Part shown: positions 43,974-53,622 of the stretch, piece after piece | Layout: each line of letters opens with the position of its first letter | Numbering within the stretch: the first letter of the stretch is position 1 | Origin: CAZWCE01 sp964632505 | GTDB lineage: Bacteria > Planctomycetota > Planctomycetia > Pirellulales > Thermoguttaceae | Length of the DNA: 64,000 bases | Assembly (NCBI GenBank): GCA_964632505.1 | Contig: CAZWCE010000011.1 | Location: 62,001-126,000 of the forward strand | Direction of reading: 5' to 3' | Program-made: the position numbers and the translations under genes | The notes under the pieces: generated by a model | Databases searched by the model: none | What the model was told of the DNA's origin: nothing | Seen by the model: only the letters and a program-made list of their open reading frames with translations

Positions 43974-45071
43974 ATGAAAGCACGCTATCTGGCCCGCCGG
44001 GATCACCTCCGTAAGCTCTTGAAAAAGAAGGAGCTTCCGGCGATTCTGATCACCAATTTCGTCAATGTCACGTATCTGACCGGTTTCAGCGGTGACGACA
44101 GCTACCTGTTGGTTCGCGAAAACGGCGATACGATCATCAGCGATTCCCGCTATACCACCCAAATTCAGGAAGAGTGTCCCGGTCTCGAACTCGCCGTCCG
44201 TAAGAACAACGAGGGGATGATCAAGGCGGTCGAAAAGCAGCTCCAATCGTTCAAACCGCAAAAGCTGGGAATCGAAGGCGACTCGATGACCCTCACGACA
44301 CGAGGACTGCTCGAGAACAAGATGCCCAAGTGGGAGTTCGTGGCCACCTCCTCCATGGTGGAGTCCCTGCGAACGATCAAGGATAAGCAGGAGATCGAAA
44401 CGATCCGTCGGTCGATCCATTATGCGGCTCGTGGATTCGACGTCATTCGGGCGACGCTTCGAAAAAACAAGTCGGAGATTGACATCCGAAACGATCTGGA
44501 ATACCACATGCGGCTTTTCGGGGCCGAAGACCGCGGGTTCCCTTCCATCGTAGCCAATGGCCCCCGCGCCGCGCTGCCCCACGCCGTGCCCACCGAGAAG
44601 AAGGTCGAGTCGGCCGATCTCTTGCTGATCGACTGGGGAGCCAAGTACGAAGGTTACATCAGCGACATGACCCGGGTATTGATCACGGGAAAAATCACCA
44701 GCAAGATCCGCCGCATCTACCAGTTGGTCCTCAAGGCTCAAGAGGCGGCGATTCAGGCGATCGAACCGGGGGTCGCTTGCGGCGAAATCGACAAGATCGC
44801 CCGAGACATCATCACCGACGGCGGCCACGGACGCCATTTCGGCCACGGCTTGGGACACGGGCTCGGCCTGGTGGTCCACGAGCAGCCGCGATTTGCCAAA
44901 GAGAACAAGACAATCCTCCGCCCCGGGATGGTCGTGACGGTCGAACCTGGAATCTACCTCGAAGGGTGGGGAGGAGTTCGGATCGAGGACGATATCCTGG
45001 TCACCCGGGGGGGGCACGAAGTCCTTTCGCGGGAAGTGCCGAAGCGATTGGAAGAGATGATCGTGCCTTAG
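43974..45071 (+). CDS. pepQ: Xaa-Pro dipeptidase/aminopeptidase (M24 family)
   Basis: 365 residues. An N-terminal creatinase-like domain (NVTYLTGFSGDDSYLLV) is followed by the pita-bread catalytic domain. The five metal ligands are visible: Asp in LLIDWGAKYEGY, Asp in ISDMTR, His in RHFGHGLGHGLGL, Glu in VTVEPGIYLEGWGG and Glu in VRIEDDILVT. It cleaves peptides beside proline using two metal ions. AAGGA lies 7 nt before the ATG. It precedes accB-accC, a frequent order in bacteria where efp may intervene; efp is absent here. Confidence 0.92.
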   Translation: MKARYLARRDHLRKLLKKKELPAILITNFVNVTYLTGFSGDDSYLLVRENGDTIISDSRYTTQIQEECPGLELAVRKNNEGMIKAVEKQLQSFKPQKLGIEGDSMTLTTRGLLENKMPKWEFVATSSMVESLRTIKDKQEIETIRRSIHYAARGFDVIRATLRKNKSEIDIRNDLEYHMRLFGAEDRGFPSIVANGPRAALPHAVPTEKKVESADLLLIDWGAKYEGYISDMTRVLITGKITSKIRRIYQLVLKAQEAAIQAIEPGVACGEIDKIARDIITDGGHGRHFGHGLGHGLGLVVHEQPRFAKENKTILRPGMVVTVEPGIYLEGWGGVRIEDDILVTRGGHEVLSREVPKRLEEMIVP

Positions 45072-45131
45072 CCCCCCAGGAAAGGGGCGCACGGAAGAGA
45101 TTTTTTCCTCGGGAACTTTTTTCTACTGCAC

Positions 45132-45160
45132 TTAAAAAAAACCGTATTTGCTGCTATAAT
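45132..45160 (+). promoter_or_regulatory. Promoter of accB-accC
   Basis: TTAAAA, 17 bp, TATAAT (perfect -10, preceded by TGC). The start would be near 45167, leaving a leader of ~190 nt before accB. Confidence 0.6.
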
Positions 45161-45356
45161 CAACGTTTAAGTTTATTCCGACGTTCCGCTCTCTGCCGAT
45201 AGAGAACTCGGTTACCTGATCCTCTTCTTGCTCGGGCAAGCCGCCGCCGACCACGACGGTGGACAGGCGGGAGGAAGTGGGGAGGAAAAGAGGAAATGCG
45301 GCGGAAAAAGGCCAACAAGTCAAGATACAGAACAATAATTGCTGGAGTGGTTTCCT

Positions 45357-45845
45357 ATGGCGGGTCCGATGAGTAATGAAGTATTCGATATCCGAAAAAT
45401 TCGTCGTCTGATGGTACTGATGCAGGAGAACGATCTTTCCGAAATCGATCTCCAACATGGGGAAATGCGAATCCAACTCCGGCGGAACACCATGGCGGTG
45501 GCTCCCGCCGTCGCTCCCCCCACGGCCCCGGCCCCGGCCCCGCCGGTCGCCGCCGCCGAGCCGACCCCCGGCAAAACGGAAGAAGCTCCCGACGAAAGTC
45601 ACCTCGTGATCATCAAAAGCCCCATGGTCGGCACCTTTTACGCGGCCCCCGATCCCGAGTCGCCTCCCTTCGTCAAAGTGGGAGACCAAGTCAATCCCGA
45701 CATGACCGTCTGTCTCCTGGAAGCCATGAAGGTTTTCAACGAAATCCAGGCGGAAACCTCCGGCAAGGTCGTGTCCATTCTTGCCAAAAATGGAGATCCC
45801 ATCGAGTTCGGCCAGCCGTTGATGAAAATCGATCCCGCCGGATAA
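45357..45845 (+). CDS. accB: Biotin carboxyl carrier protein of acetyl-CoA carboxylase
   Basis: 162 residues from the ATG at 45357 (GGAG ahead); the TTG six codons earlier and the Met four codons later are alternatives. The N-terminal helix (VFDIRKIRRLMVLMQENDLS) is followed by an Ala/Pro linker (about 45-75). The biotinyl domain has the target lysine in CLLEAMKVFNEI. It carries carboxybiotin between AccC and the carboxyltransferase in the first step of fatty-acid synthesis. accC follows after 193 nt. Confidence 0.95.
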   Translation: MAGPMSNEVFDIRKIRRLMVLMQENDLSEIDLQHGEMRIQLRRNTMAVAPAVAPPTAPAPAPPVAAAEPTPGKTEEAPDESHLVIIKSPMVGTFYAAPDPESPPFVKVGDQVNPDMTVCLLEAMKVFNEIQAETSGKVVSILAKNGDPIEFGQPLMKIDPAG

Positions 45846-46038
45846 TCGGCCCTCCGCCGGCAAGCTCATCGCGCCTCCAGGCCCCACCACCTTACGCCGC
45901 CGCTGCCGGGAATTCTTCGTTTTTCCCAATGAAAGAGGAAGACGCCTGAATGGTTGCACCTCGACCGTGAGCATCTTGCCTCTTCAATTAGGCTCTTTCG
46001 TCAACAGCATCCCTTCTTCGTAGTGGAATTGAATCACC

Positions 46039-47382
46039 ATGTTCAAACGCATTTTGATCGCCAACCGTGGAGAAATCGCACTCCGGATCCTCCGAGCTTG
46101 TCGTGAAATGGGAATCGAAACGGTCGCCGTCTACAGCGAGGCCGACCGCGGCAGTGCTTATCTCGAATTGGCCGACGAAGCCTATTGCGTCGGTCCCGCC
46201 CGGGCGTCGGAAAGCTATCTGAAGATCAACCGCATCATCAGTGCCGCCGAGGTAGGCGATGTCCAGGCGATCCATCCCGGCTACGGATTCCTGGCCGAAA
46301 ATTCGCACTTCGCCGATGTGTGCCGGAGTTGCAAATATGAGTTCATCGGCCCGACTCATGAAGCGATGGCCCTGTTGGGCGACAAAAACTCCGCCCGACG
46401 GCTGGCCATGGAAAACAACGTCCCCACCGTGCCGGGAAGTGAAGGGTTGATCACCACCGAAGCGCAGGCATTGGAAATCGCTCGAACGATCGGCTTCCCC
46501 GTGCTCATCAAGGCTTCGGCCGGAGGAGGGGGCCGGGGGATGCGCGTCGCCCGGGACGAAGACGGCCTGAAAACCGCGATCCAACAAGCCTCGACCGAGG
46601 CGGAAGCGGCGTTCGGTTCGGCCGACATCTATCTCGAAAAGTACGTCGAGGGACCGCGGCACGTCGAAGTGCAGATCATCGCCGATCAACACGGCAACGC
46701 CGTCCATCTCTGGGAACGCGATTGCTCCATGCAGCGGCGTCATCAGAAGTTGATCGAAGAAAGCCCCGCCCCCAACTTGAGCAGTGCCACGCGTGAAGCG
46801 ATCTGTCAGGCGGCGGTCCGGCTGGTCAAGGCGGCCAATTATACCAATGCGGGAACGGTCGAGTTCATCGTCGACAAGGAAGAGAATTTCTACTTCATCG
46901 AGATGAATGCCCGCATCCAGGTTGAGCATCCCGTCACCGAGTTGGTCACCGGCATCGATTTGATCAAGTCGCAGATTCTCGTCGCCGCCGGCGAAAAGCT
47001 CCCCTTCAGCCAGGAAGAGATCCCCTGCCGAGGCGCGTCGATCGAATGCCGCATCAACGCGGAAGATCCCGACAACAAGTTCCGCCCCTGCCCCGGCACG
47101 ATCGAAAAGCTGTTCATTCCCGGGGGATTCGGGGTCCGTTTTGATTCCCATGTCCACGCCGGCTACACCGTCAGTCCCTTTTACGACTCGATGGTCGGCA
47201 AGCTGTTGGTCCACCATCGCACGCGTGAGGAGGCGATCGCCTGCATGCAGCGGGCCCTGGCGGAATTCCAAGTCGAAGGCATCAAAACATCAATCCCACT
47301 GCTGGAGAAGATTCTCGCGCATTCCTCCTTCCGCCAAGGTGAGCTCGATACCGGCTTCATCGAACGCCAGTGGATGAAGTAA
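46039..47382 (+). CDS. accC: Biotin carboxylase of acetyl-CoA carboxylase
   Basis: 447 residues, standard length. N-domain FKRILIANRGEIALRILRAC; ATP-grasp loop KASAGGGGRGMRVAR; ERDCSMQRRHQKLIEESP; and the metal/bicarbonate site EMNARIQVEHPVTE. It carboxylates the biotin on AccB using ATP and bicarbonate. It forms a pair with accB and is convergent with murA, with only 9 bp between the two ends. Confidence 0.96.
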   Translation: MFKRILIANRGEIALRILRACREMGIETVAVYSEADRGSAYLELADEAYCVGPARASESYLKINRIISAAEVGDVQAIHPGYGFLAENSHFADVCRSCKYEFIGPTHEAMALLGDKNSARRLAMENNVPTVPGSEGLITTEAQALEIARTIGFPVLIKASAGGGGRGMRVARDEDGLKTAIQQASTEAEAAFGSADIYLEKYVEGPRHVEVQIIADQHGNAVHLWERDCSMQRRHQKLIEESPAPNLSSATREAICQAAVRLVKAANYTNAGTVEFIVDKEENFYFIEMNARIQVEHPVTELVTGIDLIKSQILVAAGEKLPFSQEEIPCRGASIECRINAEDPDNKFRPCPGTIEKLFIPGGFGVRFDSHVHAGYTVSPFYDSMVGKLLVHHRTREEAIACMQRALAEFQVEGIKTSIPLLEKILAHSSFRQGELDTGFIERQWMK

Positions 47383-47391
47383 CTCCAGGAA

Positions 47392-48756
47392 TCATCCGGC
47401 CTTGCGTTTTCCGAATCCCCGCCGGATCACCGCTCCCAGCGAAACGAGTTTTTCATCGAGATTCTCATAGCCTCGCCGAAGCCGTTCCGCGCGACGAACG
47501 ATCGTCGTTCCCTCGGCGGCCAATCCCGCCATCACCAACGCGGCGCCGGCCCGGAGATCGGTCGCGCACGCCTCGCCGCCGAGGAAGCGGGAAACCGGTT
47601 CGATCCACGCCCGATGCCCCGAAAGACGGATCTTCGCTCCCAACCGGTTCAGTTCCGCCACATGCCCCAACCGATCCGGAAAAACGCGATCTTCCACACT
47701 CGATCGCTGTTCTCCCAATGAGAGCATCGCCATCGCTTGCGCCTGAAGATCGGTCGGAAAACCGGGATACCCCCTCGCCACCACCGCTTGTGAACGTAGA
47801 ACACCGCCGAAAGGTGTCTTGAGCGTGATCGCTCCCTGAGACGATTCGCTCCGCCGGTGGCAGTGGATCGTTCCTCCGGTCCGAGCGAGCATCGTCCATA
47901 CCGGTCGGAGCATCTCAGGGTCGATCCCTTCGAGCGTCACCTCGCCTCCGGTGATCATTGCGGCCATCAGCAGGGTTCCCGCCTCGATCCGATCGCCGAT
48001 CATGCGGCACGGCGACTGGGCCCCCAAATCGATACGATTCTTCTTACTACCATCCGTCCTCTCCGGCTCCGAAAGCTCCCTTACTCCCAAGATGCGGAGC
48101 GTCGAGGTTCCCAAGCCGTGGATGCGTCCGCCGCAGGCATTGAGAAAAATCCCCAGAGCGATGATCTCCGGTTCACGGGCCGAACCAAGAATGACGGTCT
48201 CTCCCCGAGCCAGGACCGCGGCCATCATGAGATTCGCCGTCCCCGTCACCGTGGACCCGCAGGGTCCGGCAAGCTGGATCGTCGCGCCGCGAAGTCGCCG
48301 GGCGGAGGCGATGACGTGGTTTCCGGCAAGCTCGATCTCCGCACCGAGGGCGGAGAGTCCCTTCAGGTGTAAATCGACCGGACGAGGTCCAATCGCACAC
48401 CCACCGGGAAGCGGAACGACCGCCCTGCCCCTTCGCGCCAAAAGCGGGCCGAGCACGCAGAAGCCGGCCCGCATGCGGCGGACCATCTCTTCGGGAGCGT
48501 CGACCCGAAGGAAATCGTCGTCGATCAACTCGAGTGTCGATCGGCTCACCCAAACGGCCCGCTTTCCCAAATGCCGCAGGATCGACAATTGCGTTTCAAT
48601 GTCGGTCAGCCTGGGAATATTCTTGAGGCGGAAAGTACCGGGCACCATCAGCGAGGCGGCCAGAATGGGAAGCGCGGCGTTTTTCGCCCCGGAGATCGAG
48701 ACCACTCCTTCCAAACGACGGCCCCCTTCGATGAAGAATCGTTCTTCCAACGCCAT
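47392..48756 (-). CDS. murA: UDP-N-acetylglucosamine 1-carboxyvinyltransferase
   Basis: 454 residues from the ATG at 48756; GGAGG is only 2 nt away, so the TTG two codons on, or the TTG at 48810 that overlaps the prmC stop, may be used. Family motifs: VSISGAKNAALPI with the catalytic Lys, the active-site Cys in VPLPGGCAIGPRPVDLHL, DRIEAGTLLMAA and GYPGFPTDLQAQAMA. It adds enolpyruvate to UDP-GlcNAc, the first committed step of peptidoglycan, so this organism should make a murein wall. A ~15-residue polar insert lies before DRIEAG. Cys is retained, so fosfomycin sensitivity is expected. Confidence 0.93.
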   Translation of the reverse strand: MALEERFFIEGGRRLEGVVSISGAKNAALPILAASLMVPGTFRLKNIPRLTDIETQLSILRHLGKRAVWVSRSTLELIDDDFLRVDAPEEMVRRMRAGFCVLGPLLARRGRAVVPLPGGCAIGPRPVDLHLKGLSALGAEIELAGNHVIASARRLRGATIQLAGPCGSTVTGTANLMMAAVLARGETVILGSAREPEIIALGIFLNACGGRIHGLGTSTLRILGVRELSEPERTDGSKKNRIDLGAQSPCRMIGDRIEAGTLLMAAMITGGEVTLEGIDPEMLRPVWTMLARTGGTIHCHRRSESSQGAITLKTPFGGVLRSQAVVARGYPGFPTDLQAQAMAMLSLGEQRSSVEDRVFPDRLGHVAELNRLGAKIRLSGHRAWIEPVSRFLGGEACATDLRAGAALVMAGLAAEGTTIVRRAERLRRGYENLDEKLVSLGAVIRRGFGKRKAG

Positions 48757-48806
48757 CACCTCCGATGTCTGCGACCCGGCCGCAAAGTCTTTTGTTGATG
48801 AGCAAG

Positions 48807-49691
48807 TCAAGATCGCCGTCTCGCCATCACGACGCGGGGTCGTTGCGAGAGGTCTTTCACGACTCGGATCTCCTCGAAACCGCCTTGATGCTCGAAAAGC
48901 CGAACCACCCGATCGACGATCATCGGGCTGATTTCGATCAGCAGTGCCCCGCCGGGAAAAAGCCTAGGCAACGCCTGCGGTAGCAATCGCTCGATCAACT
49001 CCGTCCCCGTCGGTCCTGCTTCAAGCGCCGTTTTCGGTTCATACTCCTTCACTTCCGCCGGAAGCTCCTGATATTCGCGGCGACTCACATAGGGCGGATT
49101 GCTCACGATCAGGTGAAAGGTCGGCTCTTCGGCCATGTCGCCCATGAGATCCCCTTCGCGCCATTCCACACGTCCGGCGACGTCGTGCTCGCGCGCATTG
49201 TTTCGGGCCACTTCCAGCGCCGCACCACTTCGATCGATGGCGGTCATCTGCAGTTTGGGAGCATGCCGCAACAGCGCGACGGCGATCGCCCCGCTTCCGG
49301 TTCCCACATCGCACCCGAAAACAGGGGCCTTCTCGAGAGAAAGCGTCTTCAGATAATCGAGCGATTCGACGACCAAGAGTTCCGTCTCCGGACGAGGGAT
49401 CAGCACATGGCGATTGACCGAAAACGTGAGCGAGTAGAACTCTTTCTTGCCGACGATGTAGGCGACCGGCTCGCCGGCGGCACGCCGCTTGACCGAGCCG
49501 CGAAAGCGATCTCGGGCAGCTTCGCCTGGCTCTTCTTCGAAAGAGGTGTAGAGTTCGATCCGGTCGCAGCCGATCGCCTCGGCCAGCAGTATCTCGGCAT
49601 CGAGTCGGGGAGTCTCACTGCCGCGTTGCTTCAGATAATCGGTGGTCCAGGTCAGCAGTCGTTTGATTGTCCACGCATCGGGGTGCGACAT
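48807..49691 (-). CDS. prmC: Release-factor glutamine methyltransferase
   Basis: 294 residues. The N-terminal helical domain contains RGSETPRLDAEILLAEAI. Rossmann motif VGTGSGAIAVALL binds S-adenosylmethionine, and SNPPYVSR is the catalytic NPPY. The conserved RPETELLV precedes it. It methylates the Gln of the GGQ motif in release factors. It is 62 nt downstream of prfA, its substrate's gene, and directly next to murA. Confidence 0.95.
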   Translation of the reverse strand: MSHPDAWTIKRLLTWTTDYLKQRGSETPRLDAEILLAEAIGCDRIELYTSFEEEPGEAARDRFRGSVKRRAAGEPVAYIVGKKEFYSLTFSVNRHVLIPRPETELLVVESLDYLKTLSLEKAPVFGCDVGTGSGAIAVALLRHAPKLQMTAIDRSGAALEVARNNAREHDVAGRVEWREGDLMGDMAEEPTFHLIVSNPPYVSRREYQELPAEVKEYEPKTALEAGPTGTELIERLLPQALPRLFPGGALLIEISPMIVDRVVRLFEHQGGFEEIRVVKDLSQRPRVVMARRRS

Positions 49692-49753
49692 GAAAAGACC
49701 ATCCTTGCGTTGCCGGACACGAAGAAAACACTGGAAAAGGTGCGACGAGAAGA

Positions 49754-50827
49754 TTATTCCAGCGAGCCGAACGACGCCCGGAGTTCATTCCGTTCATAAT
49801 CCATCAATCCTTCGATGACCGGCTCCAGATTGCCGGAAAGGATGCTGTCGAGCTTGTAAATCGTCAGATTGATGCGATGATCGGTCACGCGGTTTTCGGG
49901 AAAGTTGTACGTGCGGATGCGCTGGCTCCGGTCGCCGCTGCCGATCTTGCTCTTGCGTTCTTCGTCGCGTTTGGCCTGCTCCTCTTCGCGAATACGCTCG
50001 TAGAGCCGAGTCTTCAAAACGCGAAGCGCTTTGGCCAGGTTTTTGTGCTGGCTCTTTTCGTCCTGACAACTGACGACAATCCCCGACTCGAAATGAGTGA
50101 GTCGAACGGCCGAAGCGGTCTTGTTCACATGTTGTCCGCCGGGACCGCTGGCGTGGAAGATGTCCTTGCGGTAATCATCGGGGGAGATATCGACCTCGAC
50201 GTCTTCCGGCTCCGCCATGATGGCGACGGTGGCCGCCGAAGTGTGAATGCGTCCTTTCGCCTCGGTTTCGGGAACCCGCTGCACCCGATGCCCCCCGCTT
50301 TCGTACTGCAATTGCCGGTAGCAGCCCTGCCCTGAGATGCCCAGCACCACTTCCTTGAATCCTCCCAGTTCGGTGGGACTCATCGAGAGGAGTTCGGCCT
50401 TCCAGCCCTGCGTTTCGCAATAGCGTTTGTACATCTCGTAGAGGTCGCGCGCAAACAGAGCCGCTTCGTCCCCTCCGGTGCCGGCGCGAATTTCCATCAC
50501 GCAACGCGAGCGGTTGGCATCTTCGCCGCCGATGGTCATTTCCAGAAGTTCTTCCCAAAGCACCTCTCGCTGGGACTTCAGCTCCTGAACCTCCATCTCG
50601 GCCAATTCCGACATCTCCGGGTCATTGCCGCGGAGCATCTCCTCCGCCTCCTGCAATTCCTGCCCCACTTCCTTGAACCGACGGTACTTGGTAGCGAGTT
50701 TCGCCAGTTCGCCGTGTTCCCGAGCAACCTGCGTCATGCGAGAGGAATCGGACAGCACCTCCGGATCGACCATCAGCTTTTCGAGCGTTGTGAAACGCCC
50801 TAGTTTTTCTTCCAGCATTTCGCGCAT
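49754..50827 (-). CDS. prfA: Peptide chain release factor 1
   Basis: 357 residues. Helical domain 1, then the codon-recognition region and the catalytic SGPGGQHVNKTASAVRLTH loop. The stretch QRVPETEAKGRIHTSAATVA is as in RF1 and not RF2, and no programmed frameshift is seen. It ends translation at UAA and UAG. The ATG at 50827 is used; a second Met three codons on is possible. Order rpmE-prfA-prmC is a common bacterial arrangement. Confidence 0.95.
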   Translation of the reverse strand: MREMLEEKLGRFTTLEKLMVDPEVLSDSSRMTQVAREHGELAKLATKYRRFKEVGQELQEAEEMLRGNDPEMSELAEMEVQELKSQREVLWEELLEMTIGGEDANRSRCVMEIRAGTGGDEAALFARDLYEMYKRYCETQGWKAELLSMSPTELGGFKEVVLGISGQGCYRQLQYESGGHRVQRVPETEAKGRIHTSAATVAIMAEPEDVEVDISPDDYRKDIFHASGPGGQHVNKTASAVRLTHFESGIVVSCQDEKSQHKNLAKALRVLKTRLYERIREEEQAKRDEERKSKIGSGDRSQRIRTYNFPENRVTDHRINLTIYKLDSILSGNLEPVIEGLMDYERNELRASFGSLE

Positions 50828-50905
50828 GCGTGAACTTCAATCGACAATCGTGTTTCGAAGGTGGAGGTTGGAGAGAGAGGAATGCCCCTGGAAAGGAGAC
50901 GCAAC

Positions 50906-51133
50906 CTATTTCTTCTTTTTCAAGCTGGTATATCCCGCCTTGGCGAACTTGTTACGGAATTTCTCGATGCGCCCGGCGGTATCGACGTACTTCAGCTTGC
51001 CCGTATAAAAAGGATGGCAAGCATTGCAAATGTCGACTTTCAACTCGCTTCGGGTGCTGCGTGTGGTGAAGGAATTCCCGCAACCGCAGGTCACCTTGGT
51101 TTCCACGTACTTCGGATGAATGCCTTCTTTCAT
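50906..51133 (-). CDS. rpmE: Ribosomal protein bL31, zinc-binding type
   Basis: 75 residues. Starts MKEGIHPKYVETKVTCGCGN and has the four zinc cysteines: C16, C18, C37 and C40 (ICNACHPFYTG). The zinc-binding form implies growth without the zinc-free paralogue under replete conditions. It is 78 nt upstream of prfA and probably shares its transcript. Confidence 0.96.
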   Translation of the reverse strand: MKEGIHPKYVETKVTCGCGNSFTTRSTRSELKVDICNACHPFYTGKLKYVDTAGRIEKFRNKFAKAGYTSLKKKK

Positions 51134-51345
51134 GATACTTTACTTTTTTCTAAGGGATACTTCCCGATGAACGATGCAACCTGAACCTCTCCTATGGACG
51201 ACTCTCGGAAAGAGAATCGAATCAGGAGATCCAAACAGCCTCCGCACGAAACGCAGGAAAACACCATATGTTAATCGCTAATGCCCGTTTCGACAAGCCC
51301 CCTTCCGCGGAAGCCCCGAAAAGTAAAGGAGGAGACCAATGAGGA

Positions 51346-53505
51346 TCAGGTCGTTTCGCCCCCCTTCGAGGAGGCGTCGTCGCCGGGCGATCCTTCCGGG
51401 GTCGCTTCCTTCTCGGAATCGCTTTGCGGCGCACGATCCAACTGGGGGGAACCTTCGGAGTCGGGCGTCCCCTCGGCCGACGGTTCCTCAGCCTCACCCT
51501 CGGCGGCTTCCCCTCCCTCTTGCTGGAACTGCTCCCCCTTCAGTTCGATACCCGCCTTCTGAGCAATCCACTTCGCCCGGAGCCGGTTGCCGTAGGCGTC
51601 CGGCGCTTCGCTGTTGAGCAGATAGCTTTGAATCGCCTGCCGATGATCCCCATTCGCCTCATGAATTCGACCGATATTATACAGAGCGCCGTTGAGCCAT
51701 TGGCCGCCCATTTGCGTCCGAAGCGTTCGGTCCTGAAAGAAATCGAGCGCGACCTCGTCGTTTTCCTCCGCCGCGGCCACGAGGCCCAACCAATAGCCTG
51801 CGGTGAGTTTCGCCTGGGAGAACACATCTCGGATCGGCTCGGGGACCTCCATCGCGCGGAGAAGGCGATCGGGGAGTCTGGCATCCTGGTAATAGGTCGT
51901 GGCGCTGGAGGGACCGGTCAAATTCCCTTCGAAATGGTGCAACCGACCTTTCCAGAGCACCGGCTCATTCGTCTTGGGATGCAAGAGATCGAAAATCATC
52001 AACTGGCGAAGCAATCGATCGGGCTGCAAAAGGTCTTCGAATTTGTATTGGTAAGGCCTCCACCAGTGCCGTATCCGGGCGACATGTTCATCCTGTTCGA
52101 AATGTTCGCGAAGATCCTCGAAATGGATGTAGAGAACCATTTTATGGTTCACGCTGAGTTCACCTTCGAGGATTTTCATCCGCTGAGAAACGACCGGGGG
52201 GCTCAAGTCGAGCAAGGCGGCCACTTCCTGAATTTGTTCGGCCGAGTAAGGATAGACGGAGCCCCCGCCGAGATCGAGCTGCCGAAGGACTTCCGGTTCC
52301 TCGGCCGCTTCGCGCAACGTTGCGACTTCGAATCGAAGGCCCCCTCCTTCTTCGAGAGACAAACCTCCGAGTTTGGGGATCGGCATCCCCAGACCGGGAG
52401 AAAAAAGATAGATTTCGCCTTCGTGGAGCACGCCGACGAGCCAGGGGAGTTGCATGCCGGGATTTTCCTCGTTGATGATGCCCAAGACACTCGCCTCGAT
52501 GCGCAATTGCCGAAGGAGCGAGACGAACAACCAGGCCCGGTCCCAACGCGAGCCACTGCCCATAAGAAGCGTTTCCCAGGGGGCCTGGATGGGAGCATTG
52601 ACGGATTGCCCGGATTGCGGATCGCTGATCTGCGACGGTCGCATGTCGATGTTGCGGACGACCCAGTCGAAGAGCGCTTTGGTTCTTTCCAGGTCGTCTT
52701 GTTGGTCACCGCTGGCCCAGAGGGCGACATCGCGGAGCCAGACCGCCTGCTTGAGGTAATCGGCGTCGGCGATGCTGAATTGCAGCCGGCGGATGTCCAT
52801 GTAGTCGGAATATCCCCGCAATAGATCGGCGATCTTCTGCAACGACTCGGTCGGCACTTGCTTGACGAAGTTCCGGAGGGAATCACCGACGAGACCACTG
52901 GTTTGGGGCAAGTCTAATTTGTCGGCCAAAAGCCCCAACTGCTCCTGAAACTGCAACAGATAGACAAACCCGAGATTCGTCCCAATGACCCGAGTCTTTT
53001 CAGCCGCCTCGCGAAGTGGAGTCGCCAGATTCCGGGCCTCCTTCTGGAGCCGTGCCCCGTCCTCGACCTCCGCCACCGCGCGAATTTCCTTCGCGAGCGA
53101 ATCGAGGCGTTGCGATACATCCTGGACGACTTCCCGTAACTGGAGAATCGCCTCATCTTTTTGCCAGTAGGGGTCCTCGGCTCGATCTTCGATCCATTGA
53201 TCGAGATGCCCGGACACCTGGGCGAGGACTTCGTCGCCGGAATGATCCTCCAAGCGATTGAGAAGGTCGATCGACCTCGAAAAAAGCTCCCGACGCTGCA
53301 TCTTCGCGTTCTTACCGCCGGCCTGCTCGAATTGAGCTCCCGGGCCTCGATCCTTTCCGCCGCAACCGGCAAAAAAGCCGGCCAACATCAATATGGAGAC
53401 GAGTATCCATGGCGAAAACCCCTTGAAAAGGCAACGCGAAGAGCGGATCGTCGCATTTCGTTTCAACAAAAGGACGGTTCGGCAATATCCTCGGAAATGG
53501 AGCAT
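51346..53505 (-). CDS. Lipoprotein with a transglutaminase-like domain lacking catalytic residues
   Basis: 719 residues. A hydrophobic N-terminal helix (about 32-47) ends in a lipobox-like FFAGC, so a lipid-anchored envelope protein is likely; the exact start within the first ~30 residues is uncertain. About 55-235 is helical. About 250-360 resembles a transglutaminase-like domain: GSRWDRAWLFVSLLRQLRIE occupies the place of G-x-C-x-D-x-A. Arg replaces the Cys, and the expected His and Asp are not found after it. The C-terminal half is helical with a TPR-like unit near 630-665. The tail is acidic and Ser/Pro-rich. The function is unknown. Confidence 0.65.
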   Translation of the reverse strand: MLHFRGYCRTVLLLKRNATIRSSRCLFKGFSPWILVSILMLAGFFAGCGGKDRGPGAQFEQAGGKNAKMQRRELFSRSIDLLNRLEDHSGDEVLAQVSGHLDQWIEDRAEDPYWQKDEAILQLREVVQDVSQRLDSLAKEIRAVAEVEDGARLQKEARNLATPLREAAEKTRVIGTNLGFVYLLQFQEQLGLLADKLDLPQTSGLVGDSLRNFVKQVPTESLQKIADLLRGYSDYMDIRRLQFSIADADYLKQAVWLRDVALWASGDQQDDLERTKALFDWVVRNIDMRPSQISDPQSGQSVNAPIQAPWETLLMGSGSRWDRAWLFVSLLRQLRIEASVLGIINEENPGMQLPWLVGVLHEGEIYLFSPGLGMPIPKLGGLSLEEGGGLRFEVATLREAAEEPEVLRQLDLGGGSVYPYSAEQIQEVAALLDLSPPVVSQRMKILEGELSVNHKMVLYIHFEDLREHFEQDEHVARIRHWWRPYQYKFEDLLQPDRLLRQLMIFDLLHPKTNEPVLWKGRLHHFEGNLTGPSSATTYYQDARLPDRLLRAMEVPEPIRDVFSQAKLTAGYWLGLVAAAEENDEVALDFFQDRTLRTQMGGQWLNGALYNIGRIHEANGDHRQAIQSYLLNSEAPDAYGNRLRAKWIAQKAGIELKGEQFQQEGGEAAEGEAEEPSAEGTPDSEGSPQLDRAPQSDSEKEATPEGSPGDDASSKGGETT

Positions 53506-53622
53506 TTTCTTATCGCCTGTGTCGGAAGAGTGTGTTGGAGAATAAATGGGATTTCACGGCTCGTTCGCCGAAAAAAAACACCTTCGTGGGCCGTGGAACA
53601 AGGTCGACCGCCGGGATTTCGC

